Below are positions 19,948 to 29,629 of a stretch of 40,054 bases of DNA, one piece after another. The stretch lies in contig NZ_DS981502.1 in assembly GCF_000154845.1 (NCBI RefSeq), positions 1 to 40,054 on the forward strand, in the 5' to 3' direction. The notes under the pieces are model-generated. The model was not told the origin of the DNA. It did no database searches and worked only from the letters and a program-made list of their open reading frames with translations. Both the position numbers and the translations under genes were made by a program. Source of the DNA: Phocaeicola coprocola DSM 17136. GTDB lineage: Bacteria; Bacteroidota; Bacteroidia; Bacteroidales; Bacteroidaceae. Within the stretch, counting starts at the first letter, position 1. Each line of letters starts with the position of its first letter.

Positions 19948-19997
19948 CGAAACTCATTAAAATCTATGCTTTATAACATGTTTTAATAAGTTCCGCT
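19946..19997 (-). promoter_or_regulatory. Long stem upstream of small RNA copy 2
   Basis: Arms 19946-19962 and 19981-19997 pair over 17 positions on the minus strand with two G-U pairs. On the plus strand these would be A-C mismatches, so the minus strand is the structured one. The 18-nt loop contains the conserved TATGCTTTATAACATG. Arm sequences differ completely from copy 1 while pairing is kept. It sits about 30 nt after the sulP stop and may terminate sulP, although no T-run follows. Confidence 0.65.
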
Positions 19998-20028
19998 CGT
20001 TTGCTAAAAGGTTTTAACAATATAAGGT

Positions 20029-21729
20029 CTATTTGTTACCTTCATCGAATTCTGCTATTTCTCTTGTTGCGACTTCCAGTGCTTCATTAATGTTACTACA
20101 GATATTTTCTTTACCCAGCAGTTCATAGAATCCGGATTTTTCGAGTACGGCATGTACACGTTCGTTTACTCCGGAAAGGATAATATGTATATTTTCCTTT
20201 TGTGACATTTCACACAGTGTTGTCAGGTTATGAATACCTGTCGAATCGATGAACGGAACTTTACGCATACGGATGATACGAATTTTCGGTCGGTCACCCA
20301 AACGTGCCATTATTTCTTCAAATTTGGTAGCAATACCAAAGAAATACGGACCGTTTATTTCGTATACCTCTACCCCATTAGGAATGATAAGATGCTCTTC
20401 GTGTACTTCCAGGTCTGATTCTTTATTCGGATCTATCTCGTCGGTGATAACAGAAATCTGTGTTGTTTCCATAACACGTTTCATAAACAGTACACAAGCT
20501 ATAACCAGTCCGACTTCGATAGCTACAGTCAAATCGAAGATAACGGTCAGGAAAAAGGTTATCAACAAGACAGTCACATCCGATTTCGGGTTTTTCAACA
20601 GTCCCTTGAACACACGCCATCCACTCATGTTATACGATACGATAACGAGAACACCGGCCAGACATGCCATCGGAATATATTGTGCAAGCGGCATCAGGAA
20701 TAATAAGATGAGTAACAGAACTACCGCATGAACGATACCCGAAACAGGCGATTTACCTCCGTTGTTGATATTCGTCATGGTTCTCGCAATAGCACCTGTT
20801 GCCGGAATACCTCCGAAAATAGGTGATACGAAATTGGCTATACCCTGTGCAATCAATTCTGTATTCGAATCATGACGGTCGCCGATTACACCATCTGCTA
20901 CTGTAGCCGAAAGCAAAGATTCGATAGCTCCCAGTACAGCAATGGTAATGGCTACCGGGAAAAGATTCTTGATAGCTTCCCAGTCTAATGCGGGTACAGC
21001 AGCTGCGGGGAGTTGTGCCTTGATGCTGAAGCGGTCGCCGATTGTATCGATACAAGTGATTCCTCCATACGTTTTCAGCAGATATACTCCTACAGTTACC
21101 AGTATGATAGCAATTAAAGAGCCTGGAATCTTTTTAGAAAACTTAGGAGTAATGGCAATGATAAAGATACTTACTAAGCTCACTATTACATTCCACCAGT
21201 TTACAGTGTCAAAATGGTGGAAGTATAAAATCCATTTTCCTATAAAATCCCCCGGCATCTTTTCACCTCCGAACTGTAGTCCGAAGATATCTGCTATCTG
21301 AGTAGTAAAGATAGTTACTGCAATACCGCTTGTAAATCCTACAATAATGGGATAAGGAATAAATTTAATGATTGTCCCCAGCTTGAATACTCCTAATAAT
21401 ATAAGGAGTACACCAGCCATCATCGTGGCAACCATCAGGCCTTCGATGCCATATTCTTGGATGATACCGTAGATGATAACGATAAAAGCACCGGTTGGTC
21501 CTCCGATCTGTACCTTGCTTCCCCCAAGAAACGAAATGATGAATCCTGCAACAATCGCTGTGATAATACCCTTTTCAGGACTTACTCCTGAAGCTATACC
21601 GAATGCGATGGCAAGAGGCAATGCTACTATACCTACAATAATACCTGCCATCAGGTCGGTAGTAAAGTCTGTTTTCGTATAATTTTTCAGTGTAGAAAAC
21701 AGTTTAGGCTGAAAATCCAATTTTACCAT
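20029..21729 (-). CDS. SulP-family anion transporter with STAS domain
   Basis: This 566-aa inner-membrane protein carries about a dozen hydrophobic segments in residues 25-430 (for example TDLMAGIIVGIVALPLAIAF, GGSKVQIGGPTGAFIVII) and a C-terminal STAS domain (about 440-555, with IDSTGIHNLTTL). This is the SLC26/SulP architecture for sulfate, bicarbonate or dicarboxylate uptake. The substrate is not predictable from sequence alone; no carbonic anhydrase or sulfate-assimilation gene is adjacent. It is divergent from rubrerythrin. A -7-like TACTTTTG lies at 21771-21764 on the minus strand, 35 nt before the start codon. Confidence 0.94.
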   Translation of the reverse strand: MVKLDFQPKLFSTLKNYTKTDFTTDLMAGIIVGIVALPLAIAFGIASGVSPEKGIITAIVAGFIISFLGGSKVQIGGPTGAFIVIIYGIIQEYGIEGLMVATMMAGVLLILLGVFKLGTIIKFIPYPIIVGFTSGIAVTIFTTQIADIFGLQFGGEKMPGDFIGKWILYFHHFDTVNWWNVIVSLVSIFIIAITPKFSKKIPGSLIAIILVTVGVYLLKTYGGITCIDTIGDRFSIKAQLPAAAVPALDWEAIKNLFPVAITIAVLGAIESLLSATVADGVIGDRHDSNTELIAQGIANFVSPIFGGIPATGAIARTMTNINNGGKSPVSGIVHAVVLLLILLFLMPLAQYIPMACLAGVLVIVSYNMSGWRVFKGLLKNPKSDVTVLLITFFLTVIFDLTVAIEVGLVIACVLFMKRVMETTQISVITDEIDPNKESDLEVHEEHLIIPNGVEVYEINGPYFFGIATKFEEIMARLGDRPKIRIIRMRKVPFIDSTGIHNLTTLCEMSQKENIHIILSGVNERVHAVLEKSGFYELLGKENICSNINEALEVATREIAEFDEGNK

Positions 21730-21947
21730 ATATGTGTTTTGTTATAAATTATAAAAAGAAGTGCAAAAGTATATATTTATTTGAATATTTAGGCTGATAA
21801 TAAGGTTATTATTTATATTGCATGAGTGAAATTTATTAATAATACTTAAATAAAAAGTTGTAATGATTACAAATTTGAATAAAAGTATTACCTTTACAAT
21901 ATCAAATTAAGAATATACATGTTTAACCAATTAAATAACTAACGATT

Positions 21948-22526
21948 ATGGGAAAAAGTATCAAAGGAACAAGAACAGAGAAGAACTTAGGCATTTCATT
22001 TGCTGGTGAATCACAGGCAAGAATGCGCTATACATATTATGCTAGTGCAGCAAAGAAAGAAGGTTACGAACAGATTGCTGCCATCTTTGCTGAAACTGCT
22101 GATCAGGAAAAAGAACATGCAAAGCGTATGTTCAAGTGGCTGGAAGGCGGTATGGTAGAAATTACAGCCAGCTATCCTTCAGGTGTAATCGGAACAACAC
22201 TCGAAAACTTGAAAGCTGCGGCTGCAGGTGAAAACGAAGAATGGTCGCTCGACTATCCTAAGTTTGCAGACATTGCAGATGAAGAAGGTTTCCCTGCTAT
22301 TGCGAAGATGTATCGTGAAATTGCTGTTGCAGAAAAAGGACACGAAGAAAGATACCTTGCTCTGGCAAAGAATGTAGAAGAAGGAAAGGTATTCAAGAAA
22401 GACGCCGAGGTAGTATGGCAGTGCCGTAACTGTGGTTACTTATATGTAGGTACGGAAGCTCCTGAAACTTGTCCGGCATGTTTACATCCACAGGCATATT
22501 TCGAAGTAAAGAAAAATAATTATTAA
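21948..22526 (+). CDS. rbr: Rubrerythrin
   Basis: This 192-aa cytoplasmic non-haem iron peroxidase protects the anaerobe from hydrogen peroxide. It has a ferritin-like diiron four-helix domain (about 1-140, with GESQARMRY and DQEKEHAKRMF) and a C-terminal rubredoxin-like domain with two CxxC knuckles, CRNCGYLY and CPACLHP (about 159-180). Length is typical. A -7-like TACCTTTA at 21889-21896 lies about 50 nt upstream; no clear -33 box accompanies it. A strong terminator follows, so it is monocistronic. Confidence 0.96.
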   Translation: MGKSIKGTRTEKNLGISFAGESQARMRYTYYASAAKKEGYEQIAAIFAETADQEKEHAKRMFKWLEGGMVEITASYPSGVIGTTLENLKAAAAGENEEWSLDYPKFADIADEEGFPAIAKMYREIAVAEKGHEERYLALAKNVEEGKVFKKDAEVVWQCRNCGYLYVGTEAPETCPACLHPQAYFEVKKNNY

Positions 22527-22544
22527 TATTGGATATGTATGACT

Positions 22545-22583
22545 AAAGCGCAGAACTTCCGAATATGAGTTCTGCGCTTTTTT
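22545..22583 (+). terminator. Rho-independent terminator after rubrerythrin
   Basis: AAAGCGCAGAACT (22545-22557) pairs perfectly with AGTTCTGCGCTTT (22568-22580), with a 10-nt loop, followed by TTT. Confidence 0.9.
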
Positions 22584-22612
22584 ATACACGTAAAAAATAC
22601 CTATTTTGAGGT

Positions 22613-22644
22613 ATTGTGGTGTTTATCAGAATTTATGATTTTTG
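22613..22644 (+). promoter_or_regulatory. Putative enolase promoter
   Basis: ATTG (22613-22616) and GATTTTTG (22637-22644) are 20 bp apart and resemble the -33/-7 pair with one mismatch in each. They lie about 34 nt before the enolase start. Confidence 0.5.
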
Positions 22645-22671
22645 TAACACTGAGAAATACTAATCATTTAA

Positions 22672-23964
<1,293 letters not shown>

Positions 23965-23997
23965 AAAAGTTAGTCATATTTGAAATTCTAAATTGTA

Positions 23998-24030
23998 AAG
24001 GCTGTTGTCTTCGGACAGCAGCCTTTTCTT
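23998..24030 (+). terminator. Rho-independent terminator after enolase
   Basis: AAGGCTGTTGTC (23998-24009) pairs with GACAGCAGCCTT (24014-24025) across a stable UUCG loop, with one G-U pair, and is followed by TTCTTTT. Confidence 0.92.
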
Positions 24031-24061
24031 TTCGTAAAAAGATGCTGAAGTTTCCTCCTTT

Positions 24062-24134
24062 TTTTGTACAAATTTTGAAAAGTTTTGTACAATATCCTGA
24101 GATACTTTGTACAACTTCAGAAATATTTTGTACG
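24062..24134. repeat. Four phased copies of TTTTGTACAA
   Basis: TTTTGTACAA-like units occur with their central G at 24066, 24087, 24109 and 24130, spaced 21, 22 and 21 bp (two helical turns). The core TTGTACAA is palindromic; the third unit is CTTTGTACAA and the fourth TTTTGTACGA. They lie between the enolase terminator and the tRNA-Asp promoter, in an otherwise gene-free stretch of about 250 nt. The pattern suggests a protein-binding array; the protein is unknown. Confidence 0.65.
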
Positions 24135-24277
24135 AATTTTGCTTAAGATTTCAGCATGTTTTGGTGAAAAGATCGAGAAGAATAAAAAAAGGAGGCGGTT
24201 TGAGGCTATGAAATGGTATGTTAAGGAGGAAAATCACAGAAAAATGAAGAAAATTTGAAAAAAAGTTATGCAGAATG

Positions 24278-24308
24278 TTTGGAGGTTTCAAAAAAAGTCG
24301 TACCTTTG
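24278..24308 (+). promoter_or_regulatory. tRNA-Asp promoter
   Basis: TTTG (24278-24281), a 19-bp spacer and TACCTTTG (24301-24308) form a consensus Bacteroides promoter about 38 nt before the tRNA. Confidence 0.88.
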
Positions 24309-24346
24309 CAACCGCAATCGAGAGAGAAAGCGACAAAAAACTTAAT

Positions 24347-24420
24347 GGTGCGTTAGTTCAGTTGGTTAGAATACATGCCTGTCACGCATGGGGTCACGGG
24401 TTCGAGTCCCGTACGCACCG
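24347..24420 (+). tRNA. tRNA-Asp (GTC)
   Basis: A 74-nt cloverleaf with acceptor arms GGTGCGT (24347-24353) and ACGCACC (24413-24419), a D-loop (AGTTCAGTTGGTTAGAAT), anticodon arm CATGC/GCATG with anticodon GTC at 24381-24383, and a T-loop GGTTCGAGTCC. Discriminator G at 24420. CCA is not encoded. Confidence 0.97.
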
Positions 24421-24425
24421 CGAAG

Positions 24426-24455
24426 GAGTTCCGAATTTATTCGGAACTCTTTTTT
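24426..24455 (+). terminator. Rho-independent terminator after tRNA-Asp
   Basis: GAGTTCCGAA (24426-24435) pairs perfectly with TTCGGAACTC (24440-24449) around TTTA and is followed by six T. Confidence 0.93.
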
Positions 24456-24554
24456 GTTTTATAATCTGAGAATTGCTTTTTTAAAACTATACTTTGTCAG
24501 GAAATCTAGGAATGGAATAATTTAAAACTGCATCATGATATATAAAAAGAAAAA

Positions 24555-24602
24555 TCACCACAGATTGAGTACTTCATTAATAGCAGAATCAATCTGTGGT
24601 GA
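24555..24602 (-). terminator. Terminator of the B12 operon
   Basis: TCACCACAGATTGA (24555-24568) pairs perfectly with 24589-24602 (14 bp, 20-nt loop). On the minus strand it is followed by a T-rich tract (TTTTTCTTTTT) and lies 33 nt after the last operon stop codon. Confidence 0.85.
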
Positions 24603-24634
24603 ATATAAGCTGTGTCTTAGGTTCTATTCAGCCG

Positions 24635-25899
24635 TTATTTATAGAATTTCGACATCGGATAAACTCCGACAGGATAGCTTGTCTTGTTTTCGATGTTTTT
24701 TACTAGTACAGGAGTTTCTCCGCTACAGTCGTATACCAGCAGGTTTCCGTTTGAAATAGTTGTTTCATAATATTCATCCGAAATGGCAACATAAAGATAC
24801 TTCTTTATCGGATCGGCTATAGCATTGCAGTTTAAATATTTGGCATTCGGAGCATCCTTTGTCAGGTCTATGATATTTTCCTCCACTTTCCATGTCTTGA
24901 GTGAAATACGGCTGACGCTGGTTTTTCCGGCACAGAAATAAACATAATCTCCCGCAAGAGCAATGCCCGGAGTATCGAAGAACTCGGCTGATATGTCGGC
25001 CGAAACTTGTTTTTCCTTTACGATTTCCCAGGTATCAAGATTTACAAATATAAAATAGCTCTTAGTAGATTCCGAACGTCCGCATGTGGCAATCATGATT
25101 TCACGCTTTCCTGTCTGGCATACACCACTGATGAATTCTCCTTTGAGATCTGGCAAGATACGGGTTGCCTTGTTTTCTCCTTTTTTAAACTCCAGCAGTC
25201 TTGTACTGGCCCAGAATCCTCCTCCACCGGTATATATATAGTCGCCAATGACAACCATACCTTGAGTGCCGGCAACAGCTTCAATTGTATTTCCCTGATT
25301 ACCGAAATGGTAGGAATCTTCTACTATATTTAGTTCTCCGGTCGTACTGTCAAATCGGAAAAGTGCTTTCTGGTCTGAGAAAAATATGTTTTTTTCGTCG
25401 ATGACTACAATATTTCTTAGTGGAGTAACTAGTGGAAGAAATTCATTTTCGTCTAATGAACCTTCTGGACGAGGGTATTTTAGTTCGTCGAATTTAAATA
25501 CTTTCTCCCGTTTCAGTGTCACGGCATCGGCTATTACCAGTGTGCCGTCACCTTCGTGTTTCTGATATACATCCTTATTGGTGCTGAGAATATAAAGTTT
25601 CCCGTTATGCATATAGAGGTCTTGTCCCCCATGACCGAAAGCCGATCCGTTGACTTTCTGATATACGTTCTGTTCGATATTTCCTTCGGGAGTAATGTAA
25701 GTCAGTGAACTGTTTTCTATTGCAGCTCCCTGATTGAGAATCAGTACTCCGTCAGGATCAGCATATCCTCTCAGATATGCAGGAGGTTCGGGATTGGTCG
25801 AAGGTGGTTGTGTACCCGGATCTTCCGGGTTGTCCGAGATCCTGAGAAAATCAGCAGTCCGCAAAATGCCGGAACGATGAGGTTATTCAAGAGTTTCAT
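24635..25899 (-). pseudogene. DUF5074 beta-propeller lipoprotein of the B12 operon, apparent frameshift at the lipobox
   Basis: The main frame (25864-24635) encodes about 400 residues of a DUF5074/YncE-like propeller (GVLILNQGAAIENSSLTYI, GQDLYMHNGKLYIL) but begins only with a TTG and has no signal peptide. In the next frame an ATG at 25899 encodes MKLLNNLIVPAFCGLLIFSG, a lipoprotein signal. It would run into Cys-Ser-Asp-Asn-Pro-Glu-Asp if one G were present between 25839 and 25838 (GGATCTCGG read as GGATGCTCGG). I infer a 1-nt deletion in the lipidated cysteine codon. The body is otherwise uninterrupted, so this is a recent mutation or a sequencing error. The gene starts 27 nt after the preceding stop and is last in the riboswitch operon. 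It is probably a surface cobalamin-binding accessory protein if repaired. Confidence 0.75.
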
Positions 25900-25926
25900 G
25901 ATTCAATGTTTTTAAGTTTACTGTTT

Positions 25927-27384
25927 TTATTTGCCGGGTGCAAAAAAGAATCCGGCAGGGAAGTTCGTATAGTTCTCATATTTGGCAGCAGGATTTTCTG
26001 CGCTATTGTTAAAATCGAAAGACCAGATTGTATTCTGAGTATACTGGGCAAACGATTTGATCGTGTTGATATATACATTTCCTGTTACAGGATGAACTCC
26101 CAGTCCATTATAAAGCAATCCTGCATTGTTGTCGATGGCAGACAAGTCGGTTAAAGTTTCTTCTGCATCAAGACCTGATGCTGCATTAAGTGATTCGTCT
26201 TCATCGAATTTAAGGCGGTAAATTGTTGTGCCATCTGCATAATAAATGTTGTTGTCATAACTTGCAAATGCTACTCCAGAGCTTCCTACACTCGGTTTTA
26301 CATTGATCTGGCGCTGTATTATTTTTTTGCTTTCAACATTGAATTTGTTCATGGTCGATTTTCCGAATCCAAAAGACATTACCCAGATATCTCCGTTTTC
26401 GGCAGCCTGGATGCCCAAAACTTCATTGATGGAGATCTCTACTCTATATGGGAAATTTATTTTGGTCGCATTGTCGTTTTCCGGAGAAATTTCTATAATA
26501 CCGTTTAACGTACCTGCTTTGTATGTGTATACTTTACCGTTCATTGTTACAAAACGACTTTTGGGAGCATTGTCGGTTCCGCTGACGAAAGTTAGTTCTT
26601 TCGTGTTTGTGTTAAGGCGGTAAACTCCTTTATTGTCGCGGATGTATACATGTTCCGCATCTAGTGCGGCAATATGTGTAGGCCAGTCGAGAGTAGAAAG
26701 ATCACTTCTGCTGAAAGCCATTTCCTTTTTAAGTGTCTTGGCATTTACGACAATAAGCATACCGTCGTTTTCGAGTTTTGTACCTACGGCATTTTCGTCA
26801 CCGTTTTGAGTGATTATATAAATTTTGCCGTCACAGAAAGCCATGTCTTGAGCTACATTACCCAGTTCTGTGCCATTGACTGTCTTATAAGCATCGTCGA
26901 AAACATATCCATCCGCAGTAATGTAGGTCAGTGAGCCATTTTCGGTTGTCATGTTACCTTCATTCAGAATGAATGTACCTTTTGTGTCATCGAAGAAATT
27001 CAAGCATTGGAGAGTTATTTCCTTCGATACTTCTTGTGCGCTTGCATTGGTTGCGGTAATGATAAGAGTTGCTTTCGATGCAGCTTCAGAAGTAGCTTTT
27101 ATATTGATGCTGTTTTCGCTTTCCTTTACCTCCGCAGTCCATCCTTCTGGCAGCGTATTGGTAGCGATAGACTTGATGTTTTTTGCCGTATACTCTAATT
27201 TGAAGGTTTGATCGGGTACGATAAACAGAGGTTCTGTTTCGCTGATTTCTGTTACCAGTTCAAATTCCGGAGCCGGCTCGATGACTGCTTTGTCATCATT
27301 ACTACAACTGCCGGTAAAAAGACATAGAGTCAGCAGCAATATCCCGAATAAGATATTGGTCTTCATAAATTTAGTTCTTTTCAT
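25927..27384 (-). CDS. DUF5074 surface lipoprotein of the B12 operon
   Basis: A 485-aa lipoprotein with signal MKTNILFGILLLTLCLFTGSC (start at 27384 or, more naturally, the Met seven codons in, 27366). Residues about 35-130 form an Ig-like domain (VPDQTFKLEYTAKNIKSI... ITLQCLN). The rest is a YncE-like/DUF5074 beta-propeller with repeated DGKIYIITQ- and NNIYYADGT-type strands. The opening of the propeller, GTFILNEGNMTTENGSLTYI, resembles the BtuG-type protein two genes upstream. It lies 28 nt after the preceding gene. By context it is a cell-surface protein in cobalamin capture; direct B12 binding is inference. Confidence 0.85.
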   Translation of the reverse strand: MKRTKFMKTNILFGILLLTLCLFTGSCSNDDKAVIEPAPEFELVTEISETEPLFIVPDQTFKLEYTAKNIKSIATNTLPEGWTAEVKESENSINIKATSEAASKATLIITATNASAQEVSKEITLQCLNFFDDTKGTFILNEGNMTTENGSLTYITADGYVFDDAYKTVNGTELGNVAQDMAFCDGKIYIITQNGDENAVGTKLENDGMLIVVNAKTLKKEMAFSRSDLSTLDWPTHIAALDAEHVYIRDNKGVYRLNTNTKELTFVSGTDNAPKSRFVTMNGKVYTYKAGTLNGIIEISPENDNATKINFPYRVEISINEVLGIQAAENGDIWVMSFGFGKSTMNKFNVESKKIIQRQINVKPSVGSSGVAFASYDNNIYYADGTTIYRLKFDEDESLNAASGLDAEETLTDLSAIDNNAGLLYNGLGVHPVTGNVYINTIKSFAQYTQNTIWSFDFNNSAENPAAKYENYTNFPAGFFFAPGK

Positions 27385-27412
27385 TTTTCAAAAGTTTTTA
27401 GTAGGTTGATTA

Positions 27413-28441
27413 TTAATTCTTTATAGTCTGGCTTTTTATGCTTACATTGGTCAGGTGCAGGTCTGTTACTCCCATGATTTCAGTCGAACATTCGCCCAGC
27501 CATCCGTTTTCCTGATTCACTCCTGTATGTATGCGGATGAAGTCAACTCCCGGAAGGTTTGCCGGCTGTCCTTTCGAGTCTACCGCCCAGTCGATGTCAA
27601 TAGCCGATGCATCCTTGTCGTTCAGTTCATTGTCCGCATAGCCGTAACCAAAGCGGTAAAGAGCGAAGTACGTACCTTTTCCACTCTGGTCTATTCCGTT
27701 TTGAGGAAGACGTGTTCCGGCAAACGTAATCTTGTCTTCTTTTATCCATTGTGGAAAATAAGACTGCAAGTGAGTAGCGTTCATAGCCTTGTAGCCACTT
27801 CCCCCCTGATTATCTTCCCAGCGGATATACTGCTCGGTAGGAGCTCCGGGTTCTGCTGACGGACGGTAGTAAGTTATTTCATAATCCAGTATCGTCTGGG
27901 TATCGTTTCCTGCCTGAGTTGCCAGATCAATCCAGGTTTCTTTTCCGTCAGGGTAAGAACTTCCGGCAATTTCGTACCATCCGTCGTCGGGAAGTCCGTT
28001 TCCGTTTGCATCATAGCATACCTGGATGACTCCGGGTTCACTACTTCCATAATCCGATGCTCCGTTGGCATAAAACGCGTTTCCCAATACACGGAAGTCG
28101 CATAAACCGGACTTGTTTTCAATGGTATGGTCGAATCCTACAACGATATATCCGCCGAAGCCTCCCAGTGAAACCATACCCATCTTGTTATTTCCGATAG
28201 CTTCGAGGACTTTACGGTTCATATCCTCCTGAGTATCTCCTTCCTTGTATTCAGGAAGCTGGTTGACAAACTGTCCGACAGCCGGACGGAAATCGAGTAC
28301 ACGGGTTATATAAGGTGATTTTTCACCTGTTGTCGGTGGAGTTTCCGGATCATCTGTATTACTACAAGATGTAAAAACTCCGGAAAACATGATAAGCGAG
28401 AAGCTTATCGCCCACATGGATTGTAATGTGAATTTTTTCAT
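27413..28441 (-). CDS. Surface lipoprotein of the B12 operon (function unknown)
   Basis: A 342-aa protein with a lipoprotein signal ending FTSC (Cys about 26) and a Pro/Thr-rich spacer (DDPETPPTTGEKSP). The body is a beta-rich secreted domain with IVVGFDHTIENKSGLCDFRV, a calcium-loop-like CYDANGNGLPDDGWYEIAGS (Asp/Asn-rich, dockerin-like spacing) and a C-terminal DFIRIHTGVNQENGWLGECSTE. Such proteins are commonly annotated 'cell surface protein' or PKD-like in Bacteroides. It is flanked by 28-nt gaps on both sides within the operon. I do not recognise a demonstrated function; a role in cobalamin or corrinoid capture is suggested by context only. Confidence 0.8.
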   Translation of the reverse strand: MKKFTLQSMWAISFSLIMFSGVFTSCSNTDDPETPPTTGEKSPYITRVLDFRPAVGQFVNQLPEYKEGDTQEDMNRKVLEAIGNNKMGMVSLGGFGGYIVVGFDHTIENKSGLCDFRVLGNAFYANGASDYGSSEPGVIQVCYDANGNGLPDDGWYEIAGSSYPDGKETWIDLATQAGNDTQTILDYEITYYRPSAEPGAPTEQYIRWEDNQGGSGYKAMNATHLQSYFPQWIKEDKITFAGTRLPQNGIDQSGKGTYFALYRFGYGYADNELNDKDASAIDIDWAVDSKGQPANLPGVDFIRIHTGVNQENGWLGECSTEIMGVTDLHLTNVSIKSQTIKN

Positions 28442-28469
28442 CTTTAAAAACGTTGAAGTTATTTATTGA

Positions 28470-29618
28470 TTAATAGAACTTTTCTGTCGAAAAAGCGATG
28501 TGTGCAGGAATGTCGCCGGTACGGACTTTCCACTGGAACTTGCCTGCCGGCGAAAAACAGTAGAGATATCCCGGAGTGACATAGTTTGTGGCATCGCATA
28601 CATATATTTCCTTGGTTTCCGGATTGACGGCAAGTCCGTAGGGCAATGTGATTTCCTTTTCCGTTCCGTCAGTTATGAAGCTGCGTGATACGATTTCCTG
28701 TTTTTCCGTATCGTAGACAGCATACGAAATCTGGTTCTTCCCTGTGTTGTAGTTCCATTCGGTGCTGATGGTGTACAGCCGGTTATCGTCCATGCACATT
28801 TCGCTTGCGGCGATACCCAGCTTGCCGGTTACTTTTTCCGTATGAGAGTCGATGACATAGATGTCAGATCCTACACCGTAATAATCTCCGCGTGAGCTGA
28901 CATAAATCCGTCCCTGCTTGTCTATTTCCATTCGGTGCAGATTGATAGCCACATCAATCGTGTTGACTACCTGAAACGATTGTAGATCGACTACCGAAAC
29001 CGTACGGTCGTAATTGGGGAAACGATATCCACCGGAATTTGCCACATACAGCCGTCCGTTGTTGATAACCATCTCTTCCGGTTGATAGCCAACCACTACT
29101 TCCCGTGTAATCTGAAGTGTTTCGAGGTCTATTTCCACTACTTTTCCCGGGCGTGCGTTCGGATCTATCTGTACCGGACCGGCATACGAACTGACATATG
29201 CCTTGTCGCCGTTGAAAACAATGTAGCGGCAGTTAGAAATAGTCACGCTGCCGATATGCTCTGCCGTGTGCACATTCATCACCTCCACAAAGTTGGAACA
29301 GTTCACTACGACATACAGCCGGTTGCCGTAAATGCCGATATCGTTGCCCACATCCCCAAGCTCCTTCACCACATCAGGGTTCCGTTCCGGATAAATATTG
29401 CGGAAATAACTTCCTGTACGTGCGTCAAAATGATCGATTGTACACTTGTTGCTTCCCATATTCCCTTCGTTGACAAGAAAGAATCCTTCTACAGACTGCG
29501 GGTCCGAAGGCATGGTGACATATTCCACTTCCGAACGAATCATCGGAAGTTCCTGACGGCATCCGCTCAGGAAGCATAAAATCAGGCAAACGGTCAGGTA
29601 AAAACGATAGTTGTTCAT
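28470..29618 (-). CDS. btuG: BtuG-type cobalamin-binding surface beta-propeller lipoprotein
   Basis: A 382-aa lipoprotein with signal MNNYRFYLTVCLILCFLSGC (lipidated Cys20) followed by a YncE-like seven-bladed propeller. It begins GFFLVNEGNMGSNKCTIDHFD and contains repeated NGRLYVANSGG-, QGRIYVSSRGD- and NRLYTISTEW-type strands. In Bacteroides, BtuG proteins sit on BtuB and pass tightly bound vitamin B12 to it. Three things support the call: this architecture, the position 11 nt after a BtuB-type receptor, and the cobalamin riboswitch at the head of the operon. Assignment to BtuG rather than another DUF5074 paralog is by context and remembered similarity. Confidence 0.78.
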   Translation of the reverse strand: MNNYRFYLTVCLILCFLSGCRQELPMIRSEVEYVTMPSDPQSVEGFFLVNEGNMGSNKCTIDHFDARTGSYFRNIYPERNPDVVKELGDVGNDIGIYGNRLYVVVNCSNFVEVMNVHTAEHIGSVTISNCRYIVFNGDKAYVSSYAGPVQIDPNARPGKVVEIDLETLQITREVVVGYQPEEMVINNGRLYVANSGGYRFPNYDRTVSVVDLQSFQVVNTIDVAINLHRMEIDKQGRIYVSSRGDYYGVGSDIYVIDSHTEKVTGKLGIAASEMCMDDNRLYTISTEWNYNTGKNQISYAVYDTEKQEIVSRSFITDGTEKEITLPYGLAVNPETKEIYVCDATNYVTPGYLYCFSPAGKFQWKVRTGDIPAHIAFSTEKFY

Positions 29619-29629
29619 GGTCCGAATGA

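Noticed and set aside
20249..20731. 160-codon plus-strand frame
   Set aside because: Antisense to the SulP STAS region; no start context or family features.
24062..24134. CRISPR array at the spaced TTTTGTACAA repeats
   Set aside because: Units are about 10 bp with 11-12 bp between them, far too short for repeats and spacers, and no cas genes are present.
29082..29579. 165-codon plus-strand frame
   Set aside because: Antisense to the BtuG-type gene, which is better supported.
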